Assembly (NCBI RefSeq): GCF_900091565.1 | Contig: NZ_FMCV01000016.1 | Coordinates: 79,780-143,779 of the forward strand | Source of the DNA: Micromonospora marina | Lineage (GTDB): Bacteria; Actinomycetota; Actinomycetes; Mycobacteriales; Micromonosporaceae | Direction: 5' to 3' | DNA length: 64,000 bases | In this document: positions 24,687-33,673 of the stretch, in pieces | Position numbering within the stretch: the first letter of the stretch is position 1 | Layout of the letters: each line of letters starts with the position of its first letter | The notes under the pieces: model-generated | What the model was told of the DNA's origin: nothing | Database searches by the model: none | The model's input: only the letters and a program-made list of their open reading frames with translations | Position numbers and translations under genes: made by a program

Positions 24687-26474
24687 CTACAAGGTGATGG
24701 ACCAGCGGTCGAGGTACCCGGTGTCGCCGTACCCGCTGTCGCGGATCCAGAGGTTCCAGGTGCCCCCGGCCTGCTCACCGGAGACCGGCACGGTGTAGGT
24801 CGCCGTGCCGGGGAACGGGTGGCAGACGTAACCGCCGTACTGGTGCAGGGCGTACCACCGGCCCGACGGCGAGAGCAGATAGATGTCGAGGTCCTCGACA
24901 CAGGTGTGTTGTGCCGTGACCTCGACCCGTACCGAACTGGTGGTGGCACCGGTCGCGGTGGAGCTGACCGGGCTGTACAGGGACTGGTAGTCCTGGATCG
25001 GGAAGTTGGTGTCGTTGGCGAAGGTCCGCGCGCCACCGGTGCCGTCCGCGGTGCGGACGGTGAGCGATCCGCTCGCCGCCGACACGTTCCCGGCGGCATC
25101 GCGGGCCCGGACGGTGATCTGGTAGCTGGTCGCCGGGGTCAGGCCGGTGAGCGTCGCGGTGGTGCCGGCGGTGCTCGTGGCGAGGGTGGCGCCGCGGTAC
25201 ACGTCGTACCCGGTGACCCCGACATTGTCGGTCGACGCGTTCCAGGCCAGCGACACGCTCGTCGAGGTGACGCCGGTGGTCCGCAGGTTTCCTGGCACGC
25301 TGGGCGCCTGGGTGTCACCGCCACCGCCACCGCCACCGGTGTACAGGGTGAGGTTCCACTTGCGCAGCGCCTCGTTGACCGGCTGGAACAGCGACTGGTC
25401 CGGCAGGTTGCCCGGCGAGCAGCTGGAGTAGCCACCGGAGTGCAGTCCGACCGCCCTGGTCCCGGCCAGCCACGCGCCACCGGAGTCACCCGGCAGCGAG
25501 CAGGCGGTGGTGAACGACACCCCGTCGATCGGCCCGCTGGCGTAGTTGATCGTCTGGTTCACGGAGGTGACCCGGCCGCACTGCCAGCCCGTCGTCACAC
25601 CCGAGTGGCACACGATCTGGTTCACCAGTGGCTCGGTGCTGCCGGTCACCGTGACCGGGGCGCTGCCGTAGGTGTTGACGGACGCGGACAACGCCCAAGC
25701 CGGCTCGGTCACCGCGACGACACCCATGTCCCCCTCGCGGGAGAACACGCTCCGGGTGCCGCCGGTGTTCGACGTCCCGATCCGGTTCTGCTGGCCGGCG
25801 GCGCCGTACGCGGGCTGGTTCGGCTGAGTGGTGCAGTGCCCGGCGGTGAGGAAGTGCTTGCCGCCGGAGCCGTCGACCGCGGGGAAGCCGACCGAGCAGT
25901 TGCCCAGGGTTCCGGGGAACCACGGGTTGCCCGGCCGGATCTCGCCCCCTTGCGGGCTCGGCGAACCGGCCGACTCACGTACCCGGACGCCCAGGGCCTT
26001 GGCGCGGACCAGGAACGCGTGGGTGGCGGCGGTGGTCCTGGTGGTGTCGACGCGCACGAGCACGTCGTTGCCCTCGGGGTCGACACCCCAGCCGATGACG
26101 CCGGGGACGTTGTCGGCGAGGTCACCGATCTTGCCGACGAGCCGGTCGAGGTCCGCCCGGCTCCGGCTTACCATCCGCGGTTCGGCGCCGGCAGCGCGGA
26201 TCCGGGTGGCCGCAGCCGGGTCGGTGACCGCTACGACCACGGCACCGCTCTTCGCGTCCAGCCAGACTCCCGCGCCCCGCTCGGGCAACCGCTCGACGGT
26301 CCGCTGGGCGGCATCCTGCTTGGCCAGCGCGGTCCGGGCCTCGGCACGGGACATCTTCAGGTCGCGGCTGATCGAGGCGATCAGGTCGTCGTCGGCCGCG
26401 GCGGCCGCGGGAGCGCTCAGGCCGGCGATGCCCAGGGCGAGAACCGCGATCACCGGTACGCTTCGGCGCCTCAT
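24687..26474 (-). CDS. Secreted S1-family serine protease with fibronectin III and P domains
   Basis: 595 residues. Order: signal peptide (about 1-26), an alpha-lytic/streptogrisin-like propeptide (about 30-175), and a chymotrypsin-fold protease with catalytic His213 (TAGHC), Asp249 (EGDMGV) and Ser331 (GDSGG). A poly-Gly linker, a fibronectin III domain (about 385-480) and a C-terminal proprotein-convertase P/HomoB domain (about 485-595, ending LDRWSITL) follow. The P domain is better known from S8 proteases. ATG 26474 overlaps the S8 gene stop (ATGA), so the two proteases are made together. It likely degrades protein outside the cell. Confidence 0.9.
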   Translation of the reverse strand: MRRRSVPVIAVLALGIAGLSAPAAAAADDDLIASISRDLKMSRAEARTALAKQDAAQRTVERLPERGAGVWLDAKSGAVVVAVTDPAAATRIRAAGAEPRMVSRSRADLDRLVGKIGDLADNVPGVIGWGVDPEGNDVLVRVDTTRTTAATHAFLVRAKALGVRVRESAGSPSPQGGEIRPGNPWFPGTLGNCSVGFPAVDGSGGKHFLTAGHCTTQPNQPAYGAAGQQNRIGTSNTGGTRSVFSREGDMGVVAVTEPAWALSASVNTYGSAPVTVTGSTEPLVNQIVCHSGVTTGWQCGRVTSVNQTINYASGPIDGVSFTTACSLPGDSGGAWLAGTRAVGLHSGGYSSCSPGNLPDQSLFQPVNEALRKWNLTLYTGGGGGGGDTQAPSVPGNLRTTGVTSTSVSLAWNASTDNVGVTGYDVYRGATLATSTAGTTATLTGLTPATSYQITVRARDAAGNVSAASGSLTVRTADGTGGARTFANDTNFPIQDYQSLYSPVSSTATGATTSSVRVEVTAQHTCVEDLDIYLLSPSGRWYALHQYGGYVCHPFPGTATYTVPVSGEQAGGTWNLWIRDSGYGDTGYLDRWSITL

Positions 26475-28390
26475 CGGGTCGCCGCCTGGTGGGTGACGCG
26501 GACATCGTCCACGCCCGCTTCGACGAGGCTGCCACCGGAGACATCCCCGGCCTCGACGAGGATCCGTACCGAGTTCCCCGTCCACGGGGTGAGGTCGACC
26601 GTGGCAGCCGTCCAGACCGCGGAGGTGTTCGACGAACTGGTCTTCTTCTCGAACACCGTCGTCGAGCCGGTCCCGGAGACCACCCGGACCCGCAGGAAGT
26701 CCGCGCCGGCCGAGTTGTACAGCCACCCGAGATACCAGGACAGTGTCAGTTTCGCGGTGCCTCCGGCCGGGATCTGGATGGGCGGCGAACTCGCCGACGT
26801 GATCCCGCCGTCGATGTCGCCGTCACCCGCCGAGGCTCCCGGCGCGGCGCCGCTGACCAGGGCACGTATCCCGCTCACCGTGTTTCCCGGCTGCAACGTG
26901 TAGCCGTTCCAGGAGGTGGCGCCCGGGTCGCCCACCTCGAATCGACCGCTCGTGGCGGTGTCGGTCCCGGCGGGGTTCAGCGTCCAGGTCCCGCTCTCGA
27001 AATCGGTGGCGTAGACGGTGGTGCCGGGACCGGGGCCGGGGTCGCTGCCGGAGACCGCACGCAGGGCGTTGGCGATCCCCTCACCGAAGTGCGAGTTCCG
27101 CGTGAGCGTTCCGGTGCAGCGACTGTCCCCGGACGGGCAGGGCGTGTCGATGGCCTGGGAGAGCAGCATCGAGCGCAGTTGGTCGGGGCTGGCACTCGGG
27201 TTCGCCGAGGCCAGCAGCGCCACCACGCCCGCCGCGTGCGGCGACGAGGCGGACGTACCGCTGAACGTCGTGTACCCGTTGTTCAGGTCGGTGGTGTTGA
27301 TCATCCCGTTCCCGTCGCCACCCGGCGCCGTCAGTTCGACGGTGTTGAGCCCGTAGTTCGAGTAGTAGGCCAACTCCTTGCGGGTGGTCGTCGCCGTCAC
27401 CGAGATCGCGTTCGGCAGGTCGCCGGGCAGGAACAGCCCCTGCTCGGTGTCGAGGTTGGTCGAGAAGTTGCCGGCCGCGGCGACGGTGACCGTACCGCGG
27501 CCGTGGGCGTAGTCGACCGCGCGCCGTACCGCCTCGATCACCGCGTCCTGGTCGAGGTTCGTCGGGTGGTTGAACGTGTAGGGGTCGACGTAGTAGCTGT
27601 TGTTCGTCACCGTGAAGCCACGCGCCGCGGACCACATCAGCCCGCAGATGACGTTCTCCGGGTACATGTAGCCGGTCGGCTCCATCACCTTGACGGCGGC
27701 GATCCGCACGTTCGGCGCGACACCGACGACGCCGCGCCCGTTCCGGGCCGCCGCGATGATGCCGGCGACCGACGTCCCGTGTCCGGCGGCGGGCGCGTAC
27801 GCGTCCGGCTCCCAGGCGCCCGGTGTGGTGTTCGTCTTTCCGTACAGGCAGGACACCGAATTGGCGGCGTCGAAGTTGGCGCGCAGGTCGTCGTGCGTCC
27901 CCTGCACACCGGTGTCCAGTACACCGACGGTGACGGACCGGCTGCCCGGGTTGATGTCCCAGGCCCGGTCGGCGCCCATCATCGACATGTTCCAGTCGAC
28001 CGGTTCCAGGGGCGCCGCGATGGACGATCCCATCTGCGGTTCCAGGTACCGCCGAGCGGTCGAACCCTGGGCGGGGACGTCGGTGTCCCGTGACTGCCCC
28101 ACCTTCTGCACCCCGCTCACCGCGCGCATCCGGGTAGCGAAGTCCGTGGCTGTGGAGTGCGCCACGATGACGCCGATCTCGGCGTGCCTGTTCTGGACCG
28201 TGCCGCCCTGGGCGACCACCGCCTGCGCGACGGTGCTGGTGGAAGCGGGTGTCGTGAGCACCAGGTAGGCGCGGACGCCCTGCGGTTGGGCGATGGCCGG
28301 GGCGATGCCGGAGACGCCGGCTATACCCGCACCGAGCGCGAGCACGCACAGCGCTCGGAAGGGCCCGATCCGGGCCCGATTTCGTGTCAT
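26471..28390 (-). CDS. Secreted S8-family subtilisin-like protease
   Basis: 639 residues: signal peptide (about 1-34), an I9-like propeptide (about 38-105) and a subtilisin domain with Asp159 (GVLDTGVQ), His204 (GHGTSVAG), oxyanion Asn308 (AAAGNFS) and Ser380 (SGTSASSPHAAG). The C-terminal region (about 465-639) is a beta-rich domain like those that bind sugars or assist secretion (DFESGTWTLNP ... VDDVRVTH). ATG 28390 has GGAGAGG just upstream on its strand. It has no transmembrane tail, so it is not a mycosin of type VII secretion. First gene of the protease pair. Confidence 0.92.
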   Translation of the reverse strand: MTRNRARIGPFRALCVLALGAGIAGVSGIAPAIAQPQGVRAYLVLTTPASTSTVAQAVVAQGGTVQNRHAEIGVIVAHSTATDFATRMRAVSGVQKVGQSRDTDVPAQGSTARRYLEPQMGSSIAAPLEPVDWNMSMMGADRAWDINPGSRSVTVGVLDTGVQGTHDDLRANFDAANSVSCLYGKTNTTPGAWEPDAYAPAAGHGTSVAGIIAAARNGRGVVGVAPNVRIAAVKVMEPTGYMYPENVICGLMWSAARGFTVTNNSYYVDPYTFNHPTNLDQDAVIEAVRRAVDYAHGRGTVTVAAAGNFSTNLDTEQGLFLPGDLPNAISVTATTTRKELAYYSNYGLNTVELTAPGGDGNGMINTTDLNNGYTTFSGTSASSPHAAGVVALLASANPSASPDQLRSMLLSQAIDTPCPSGDSRCTGTLTRNSHFGEGIANALRAVSGSDPGPGPGTTVYATDFESGTWTLNPAGTDTATSGRFEVGDPGATSWNGYTLQPGNTVSGIRALVSGAAPGASAGDGDIDGGITSASSPPIQIPAGGTAKLTLSWYLGWLYNSAGADFLRVRVVSGTGSTTVFEKKTSSSNTSAVWTAATVDLTPWTGNSVRILVEAGDVSGGSLVEAGVDDVRVTHQAATR

Positions 28391-28694
28391 GGCAGGGACC
28401 TCTCCTCGATGAAACACTCGTTCATCTGCCTGCGATGGTTGCTATTCGTTCATGTCGATTTCAATCCGCGTTAACACGCAAGAAATTCACGCCCCACGGA
28501 GAAAAGGCGGGCCGGTGGGCGCGTGATCCCGCGAAGCGGTGGTGGCGGGACTGCGTACTCGCCGCGGCGCCGTGGTGGGCGGTGGCTCCTCTGGTGGATC
28601 TGCGGGCGTAACCAGAGATCGGTGGGACGCGTTGGTGGTGGTGACCGTGAAGGGAGGTGAGGCAAAGGATGGGCGGCATGCGAGGAGAGCTTCG
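28391..28694. promoter_or_regulatory. Divergent intergenic region, protease and flippase genes
   Basis: 304 bases without a clear gene. The part nearest the S8 gene is relatively AT-rich (28411-28495) and holds a direct repeat TCGTTCAT at 28418-28425 and 28446-28453, 28 bases apart, a possible activator or repressor site for the protease operon. The rest (28500-28690) is GC-rich and is open in the flippase frame. GAGGAGAGC at 28682-28690 is the likely ribosome site of the flippase gene. Confidence 0.4.
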
Positions 28695-30107
28695 GTGAAG
28701 AGCGTGTCCCTCACGGACGACGGGAGCACATCCTCCGCGGAGGGCGGGCCCGGAGCGGGGACGGCGACCCGCCCGAGTCGACTCACCTCATGGATCGCCT
28801 CGGCCCTCGTCGGACGAGTGGTCAGTGCGCTGGTGCCGCTACTGCTCGTGCCCGTCGTCCTCTCGAACATCGGAGTCGATCTCTACGGGCTGTGGATGGC
28901 GGTGGTGGCCGTCACCGGCATGGCGGCCTTCGCCGATCTCGGGCTCGGCAACGGTCTCCTCACCCGGCTGGCGCCCTGCTACGCCAGCGGTGACACGACT
29001 CAGGCCCGGCGGTACGTGTCCAGTGCGTACGCGATGGTGTCGGCGATCGCGCTGACCGGGTGCGCCCTGCTCTGGCTCGTCTCGGACGCCGTGCCCTGGC
29101 GGGCGCTGTTCAACGTCTCGCAGTCGGCCCCGCTCGACGACGTGCGGGCCATCAGCCTGGTCGGTCTGACGGCGTTCCTGCTGAACGTGCCGCTCTCCCT
29201 GATCGGCCGGGTGCAGTACGCCTGGCAGATGGGGGTGCGGAGCAACATCTGGCAGGCCGTCGGGTCGGCCGTGTCGCTGCCGCTGACGATCGGGGCGGTG
29301 CAGGCCGGTCTCAGCGCCCCGTGGGTCGTCGCGGCCGCGGTGTCCGGCCCGGTACTGGGCAACGTCGTCAACACCTGCTGGGCCTTCGCCCGGGAGCTGC
29401 GACCCCTTCGCCCCGGCCTGACCGCTCTCGACCCCGATGCCGTACGGGAACTGCTGCGCATCGGGGGCCTCTTCGGCGTCGTCACGATCCTGATGACCCT
29501 CGCGGACAACGCCGACAACCTGATCATCGCGCACACGCGCGGCCTGGCCGACGTGACTGCCTACGCCGTGCCGGCCAAGCTCTTCACCCAACTCGGGATG
29601 ATCGTCGTGTTGATCAATCAGCCGTTCTGGCCGGCGCACGGCACGGCCCTGGCACTGGGGCGGGTCACCTGGGTCCGCCGGACGGCACGCCGCATGACCC
29701 TGATCTCCGTCGCGGTGGTCCTGATACCGGCCACGGCACTGGTCGCGTGCGGGGAGCGGCTCTTCGTCGCCTGGCTGTCCGCGCCGTACGGCGACCGCTG
29801 GCTGCTGCTGGGCCTGGCGGCGTGGTGGTTGACGATGGCGGCCGTGTCGCCCGTGTTCATGGTGCAGAACGCGGCCGGAGTGATCGGCCCGCAGTTGGTC
29901 GGTTACGTCGCGTACCTCGTGCTGTCGGTGATCGGCAAGTGGTGCGCCGCCCGGTGGCTCGGCATCGCCGCGGTGCCGTACGTCGCCACCATCTGTTTCC
30001 TGCTGACAGCCGCTCCCGCGGCGATCCACGGTTACCGACGGACGCTGGCCCGAGCGGCTCGCGCCGGAGAGACACGAGAGGTGAGACGAGTTGGCGTCCC
30101 GTCCTGA
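28695..30107 (+). CDS. Polysaccharide flippase (Wzx-like, MATE/MOP fold)
   Basis: 470 residues with about 12-14 hydrophobic segments, starting SALVGRVVSALVPLLLVPVVLSNIGVDLYGLWM, the typical N-terminus of Wzx/RfbX flippases. These move lipid-linked sugar repeat units across the membrane. GTG 28695 is favoured by GAGGAGAGC five bases upstream; a GTG at 28650 would add 15 residues. It begins a three-gene plus-strand operon with two glycosyltransferases and belongs with the Wzy-like polymerase and FucNAc genes to the right. Confidence 0.85.
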   Translation: MKSVSLTDDGSTSSAEGGPGAGTATRPSRLTSWIASALVGRVVSALVPLLLVPVVLSNIGVDLYGLWMAVVAVTGMAAFADLGLGNGLLTRLAPCYASGDTTQARRYVSSAYAMVSAIALTGCALLWLVSDAVPWRALFNVSQSAPLDDVRAISLVGLTAFLLNVPLSLIGRVQYAWQMGVRSNIWQAVGSAVSLPLTIGAVQAGLSAPWVVAAAVSGPVLGNVVNTCWAFARELRPLRPGLTALDPDAVRELLRIGGLFGVVTILMTLADNADNLIIAHTRGLADVTAYAVPAKLFTQLGMIVVLINQPFWPAHGTALALGRVTWVRRTARRMTLISVAVVLIPATALVACGERLFVAWLSAPYGDRWLLLGLAAWWLTMAAVSPVFMVQNAAGVIGPQLVGYVAYLVLSVIGKWCAARWLGIAAVPYVATICFLLTAAPAAIHGYRRTLARAARAGETREVRRVGVPS

Positions 30108-31434
30108 TGCCGTGCCACGAGTCCTGGTGGTGGGCCACATGCCCTTCGACCGGACCACCGGTACGACGATCACGCTGTCCAACCTGTTCCACGGCTGGCC
30201 GAAGGACCGCCTGGCGCAGGTCTACACGGCCTCGGCCGAACCGTCGGACGAGGTGTGCGATCGCTACCTGCACTTTCCGCCCCGGGAGCACTACCTCCCG
30301 CCGCAGTACTACACGCTGCGCATGCTGGGATGGAACGGCAGCAGCCCGCTACAGGGCATCCGGGCGGTCACGGCGGTACGCAACGCCGCCGACCGGCGCC
30401 CACTCGTCGCCACCGCGTACGCCCACCTGGTCGCGCTGGCCGACCTCAGCCCGTTGCACCTGCCGCCGAAGGTGGTGCGCTGGATGCAGGAGTTCCGGCC
30501 CGACGTGGTCTACTCCATGCTCGGCAGCGTTCGGCTGGCCCGGCTCACGGTCCGGGCGGCCCGAGCGTGCGCGGTGCCCGTCGTGCCCCACTTCACCGAC
30601 GACTGGCCCGCGACCCTGTACCCCCACGGCGAACTGGGCGGCATCGCCGACCGTGCGGTGCGTTCGGCGGTCCGGCAGGTGATCGGACGCGCTCCGGCCG
30701 GCATGACCATCAGCGACTCGATGGCCGACGAGTACCAGCGTCGGTACGGCATCCCCTTCGACGTCTTCACGAACTCGGTGGATCCGGAGTTCTTCGCCGC
30801 GCCGATGTCGCCACGACCCGCCGACTCGGGCCAGTCGGCGACCAACCTCGTCTACGTGGGTGCCCTGCACCTGGGCCGCTGGCGCTCACTGCGGAACCTT
30901 GCGGACAGCGTCCAGGCGATCAGCGCGTCTGCCTCGCCGGTGCGACTCACCCTGCACTGCCCGGCTGCCGATGTCGAGCGCTACCGGTCCGCCTTCGTGG
31001 CCCACCCCGCCGTGCACTTCGGGCGGTCACTGGACAGTCACGAGGTGCCGGGTGTGCTCGCGGGGGCGGACATCCTGGTGCACGTCGAGAGCTTCGCCGA
31101 GGACACCCGGCGGTACACGCGATACTCGGTCTCGACGAAGATCCCGCAGTATCTGGCCGCCGGGCGCCCGATCCTCGGCCACGGGCCGGCCGAACTCGCC
31201 TCGATGGCGTACATCCGTGCGGCGGGCGCCGGAGTCGTCGTAGGCCAGCAGGATCCGGACGTGCTGACCGAACAGTTGTGGAAGCTCTGCCTCGACACCT
31301 CGTCGTGGCACCAGTACGGGGCGAACGGACGAGCGCACGCCGAGCGCCACCACCGCCGGGAACGGGTGGCGGCGCGGTTCGCCGAGGCGCTCGGCGCCGC
31401 CGCGCGGGCCGGACGGCAGCAGGGGCGATCGTGA
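30091..31434 (+). CDS. Glycosyltransferase (GT4-like)
   Basis: 447 residues with a two-domain GT-B pattern: N-terminal VPRVLVVGHMPFDRTTGTTITLSNLF, and a C-terminal donor domain with LVYVGALHLGRWRSLRNLADSV and FSAKIP-type VSTKIPQYLAAGRPILGHGPAE. It should add one sugar to the lipid-linked repeat unit in the cytoplasm. The proposed start is TTG 30091, with GAGAGGTGAG upstream; GTG 30112 is an alternative. It overlaps the flippase gene by 17 bases and the next transferase by 4 bases. Donor and acceptor are unknown. Confidence 0.82.
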   Translation: MASRPDAVPRVLVVGHMPFDRTTGTTITLSNLFHGWPKDRLAQVYTASAEPSDEVCDRYLHFPPREHYLPPQYYTLRMLGWNGSSPLQGIRAVTAVRNAADRRPLVATAYAHLVALADLSPLHLPPKVVRWMQEFRPDVVYSMLGSVRLARLTVRAARACAVPVVPHFTDDWPATLYPHGELGGIADRAVRSAVRQVIGRAPAGMTISDSMADEYQRRYGIPFDVFTNSVDPEFFAAPMSPRPADSGQSATNLVYVGALHLGRWRSLRNLADSVQAISASASPVRLTLHCPAADVERYRSAFVAHPAVHFGRSLDSHEVPGVLAGADILVHVESFAEDTRRYTRYSVSTKIPQYLAAGRPILGHGPAELASMAYIRAAGAGVVVGQQDPDVLTEQLWKLCLDTSSWHQYGANGRAHAERHHRRERVAARFAEALGAAARAGRQQGRS

Positions 31435-32621
31435 GCCGCCGCGATGACTGGGTGGCGTGCGTCGGCCCGATCGCGTTCCCGTGGGGGGAACCGGGATCAC
31501 GGCGTGTCTTCGGGCTCGTCGCCTCCCTGGCAGCCGCCGGCCGGAACGTCGTGGTCGCCAGCGGTGACCCCGGCCCGCGGCTACCGGTGCCCCTGCATGT
31601 CGACGGCGCCGGTTCGGTGTGCCACGTCGGCCTGGGCGAGGCCCCGCCGTCCGGGGCCGGTCCGCTGCGCGCCTCCGCCCGGATGTTCCTCACCTGGGGA
31701 CGACGCACCGTTCGCTGGCTCGACGAGCAGCCGACGAAACCGTCCCACGTGCTCCTCCACGGAGGACAGGCCCAGTACGCCCATCGACTGTTGCGCTGGT
31801 GTCACCGCAACGGGGTGCCGCTGGTCGCGGATGTGGTCGACTGGTACAACGGACGATACGTCCGGGGCGGCGTGCTGGGGCCGTTGAACATCAGCATGCA
31901 GACGGCCCTGCGGCACCACTATCCGCGCTGTGACGCCGTCATCGCGATCAGCAGCCTGCTGGAACGGCACTACCTCTCCCGGGTGGGCGCCGTGATTCGC
32001 ATCCCGCCGACCACCGACGTTCAGCACACGCCGGTGGGCCCGCCGCGCACCTGCCGGGGGCCCGCGCTGACGCTCGTCTACGCCGGCAGCCCCGGCCGCA
32101 ACAACAAGGACCTGCTGGCGACCGTGATGACCGCCGTCGGCAAGGCGAACAGCGCGGACGTGCGCGTCGAACTGCGGATCATCGGCCCCTCGGCGGACGA
32201 GGTGCGGTCGATGGCGGGCGGGCCGGTGCCGGAAGGCGTGCGGGTCATGGGCCGGATGGCGCAGCGGCAGGTACCGGCGGCGCTGCGCGAGGCCGACTTC
32301 ACCGTGTTGCTGCGTCGCCCCGAACGCGCCTCCGACGCGGGTTTCTCGACGAAGTTCTGCGAGAGCCTCGCCAACGGGGTGCCCGTGCTCGCCAACCTGA
32401 CCAGCGACATGGGCAGCTACCTCCGTGACGGGGTGGAAGGGCTGGTCTGCCCCGACTACTCGGTGACGGGGCTGATGCGCACGGTCCAGCGGGCGGCCCG
32501 GCTGACCGACCGGGATTTGACCATGATGCGGTTGGCAGCCCGCGAGCAGGCGCTGAAGTCGTTCGACTACCGCATGTACGCCGACAGCCTCGACGCCTTC
32601 TTCGACGCGGTACGTCGCTGA
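31431..32621 (+). CDS. Glycosyltransferase (GT4 family)
   Basis: 396 residues, GTG start overlapping the previous stop (GTGA). The N-terminal half reads CVGPIAFPWGEPGSRRVFGLVASLAAAGRNVVVASG. The C-terminal half has LTLVYAGSPGRNNKDLLATVMTAV and STKFCESLANGVPVLANLTSDMGSYLRDG, the nucleotide-sugar-binding loop of GT4 enzymes. It likely builds the same repeat unit as its neighbour. It converges on the LCP gene with only 13 bases between stops and no visible terminator. Confidence 0.85.
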   Translation: MSRRDDWVACVGPIAFPWGEPGSRRVFGLVASLAAAGRNVVVASGDPGPRLPVPLHVDGAGSVCHVGLGEAPPSGAGPLRASARMFLTWGRRTVRWLDEQPTKPSHVLLHGGQAQYAHRLLRWCHRNGVPLVADVVDWYNGRYVRGGVLGPLNISMQTALRHHYPRCDAVIAISSLLERHYLSRVGAVIRIPPTTDVQHTPVGPPRTCRGPALTLVYAGSPGRNNKDLLATVMTAVGKANSADVRVELRIIGPSADEVRSMAGGPVPEGVRVMGRMAQRQVPAALREADFTVLLRRPERASDAGFSTKFCESLANGVPVLANLTSDMGSYLRDGVEGLVCPDYSVTGLMRTVQRAARLTDRDLTMMRLAAREQALKSFDYRMYADSLDAFFDAVRR

Positions 32622-32634
32622 ACTCCCGCGTAGC

Positions 32635-33645
32635 TCAGTGCGGGTTCTCTGCCAGCCACTGTTCCACGGCACCCTCGCGGAGCGCCCGGTAGAGACTCGC
32701 GGCCCTGGGCCGGTCGGGCAGGACGACGCTCTGGTCCCCGATCATGTCGACGCCCGCGGAGGGGCTGGTGAGCATGACGATCCGGTCGGCGGTGACGCCG
32801 CGCAGCCGCCAGACGAGGTCGGTGACCCGGAGTCCCGCGTCGACCCGCACGGCCCCGCTGACGGCGTCGAGGAAGCCGTCGAGCCGGGCCGGATCAGCCA
32901 GCAGCCCCTTGCGGGTGGCCGCCTGCAGGATCGCCATGATGATCGCCTGCTGGTGCTGGATGCGGGTGAAGTCACCGGCGGCGAACTGGTGACGCTCACG
33001 CGCGTACTCGAGTGCCATGGCGCTGTTCATCCGGCGTGTGCCCGGCGGGACCGTGATCCCGCCGGCGGCGTACGACAGGTAGGGTTTGTCGACCTCGACG
33101 TCCACGCCGCCGAGGCTGTCGATGACGCGGCCGAAGCCGGCGAAGTCCACGACGGCGGCGTGGTCGATCCGGACTCCGGTGAACCCCTCGACCGTCCGCA
33201 CCAGCAGCGGTGTGCCGCCCCAGGCGTACGCCGCGTTGATCTTCGCAAGCCTGGTGTCGTCGCTGTCCACCCTGGTCGGGACCGCGGTCCACGTGTCGCG
33301 GGGGATGGACACCATGTGCACCCGGTCTCCGTCGGCCGAGACTCGGACCAGGATGATGGTGTCGGTCCGCTGCGACCCACCGGACGGCCCCGCCTGATCC
33401 GTGCCCGCGACCAGGATGTGGAGGGCCTTGCCGGTGGCCTTGGCGGGTCGCTCCTCGGCCGGAATCGGGCTGAACGCGTCCACCCTGGTGATTGTGGTTT
33501 CGAAATGCCGCAGGTAGAGCCAGCCGGCGCCGCCGAGCAGGCTCAGCAGTGTCGAAAGGGCGGCGACCAGCGCCACGGCCCGGGCCCAACGGCGACCGAG
33601 CGGCATCATCCGCAGTCTGCGGGCACCGGGCCCGAAAAGTCTCAC
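32635..33645 (-). CDS. LytR-CpsA-Psr (LCP) family cell-wall glycopolymer ligase
   Basis: 336 residues: a short basic tail, one membrane segment (ARAVALVAALSTLLSLLGGAGWLYL) and an extracellular LCP domain (LHILVAGTDQAGPSGGSQRTDTIILVRVSADGDRVHMVSIPRDTWTAV ... KINAAYAWGG ... VDVEVDKPY). The conserved Asp and Arg residues that hold the lipid pyrophosphate are in place (RTDT, SIPRDT). LCP enzymes transfer lipid-linked glycopolymers to peptidoglycan, so this is probably the step that fixes the polymer made here to the wall. GTG 33645 has GGGAGG upstream. Confidence 0.92.
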   Translation of the reverse strand: MRLFGPGARRLRMMPLGRRWARAVALVAALSTLLSLLGGAGWLYLRHFETTITRVDAFSPIPAEERPAKATGKALHILVAGTDQAGPSGGSQRTDTIILVRVSADGDRVHMVSIPRDTWTAVPTRVDSDDTRLAKINAAYAWGGTPLLVRTVEGFTGVRIDHAAVVDFAGFGRVIDSLGGVDVEVDKPYLSYAAGGITVPPGTRRMNSAMALEYARERHQFAAGDFTRIQHQQAIIMAILQAATRKGLLADPARLDGFLDAVSGAVRVDAGLRVTDLVWRLRGVTADRIVMLTSPSAGVDMIGDQSVVLPDRPRAASLYRALREGAVEQWLAENPH

Positions 33646-33673
33646 CGGATCCTCCCTTCGCCGACGCGGTGGG

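Noticed and set aside
26471..28390. Considered as a mycosin (type VII protease)
   Set aside because: It has no C-terminal membrane segment and is coupled to a secreted S1 protease, 16 kb from the WXG genes.
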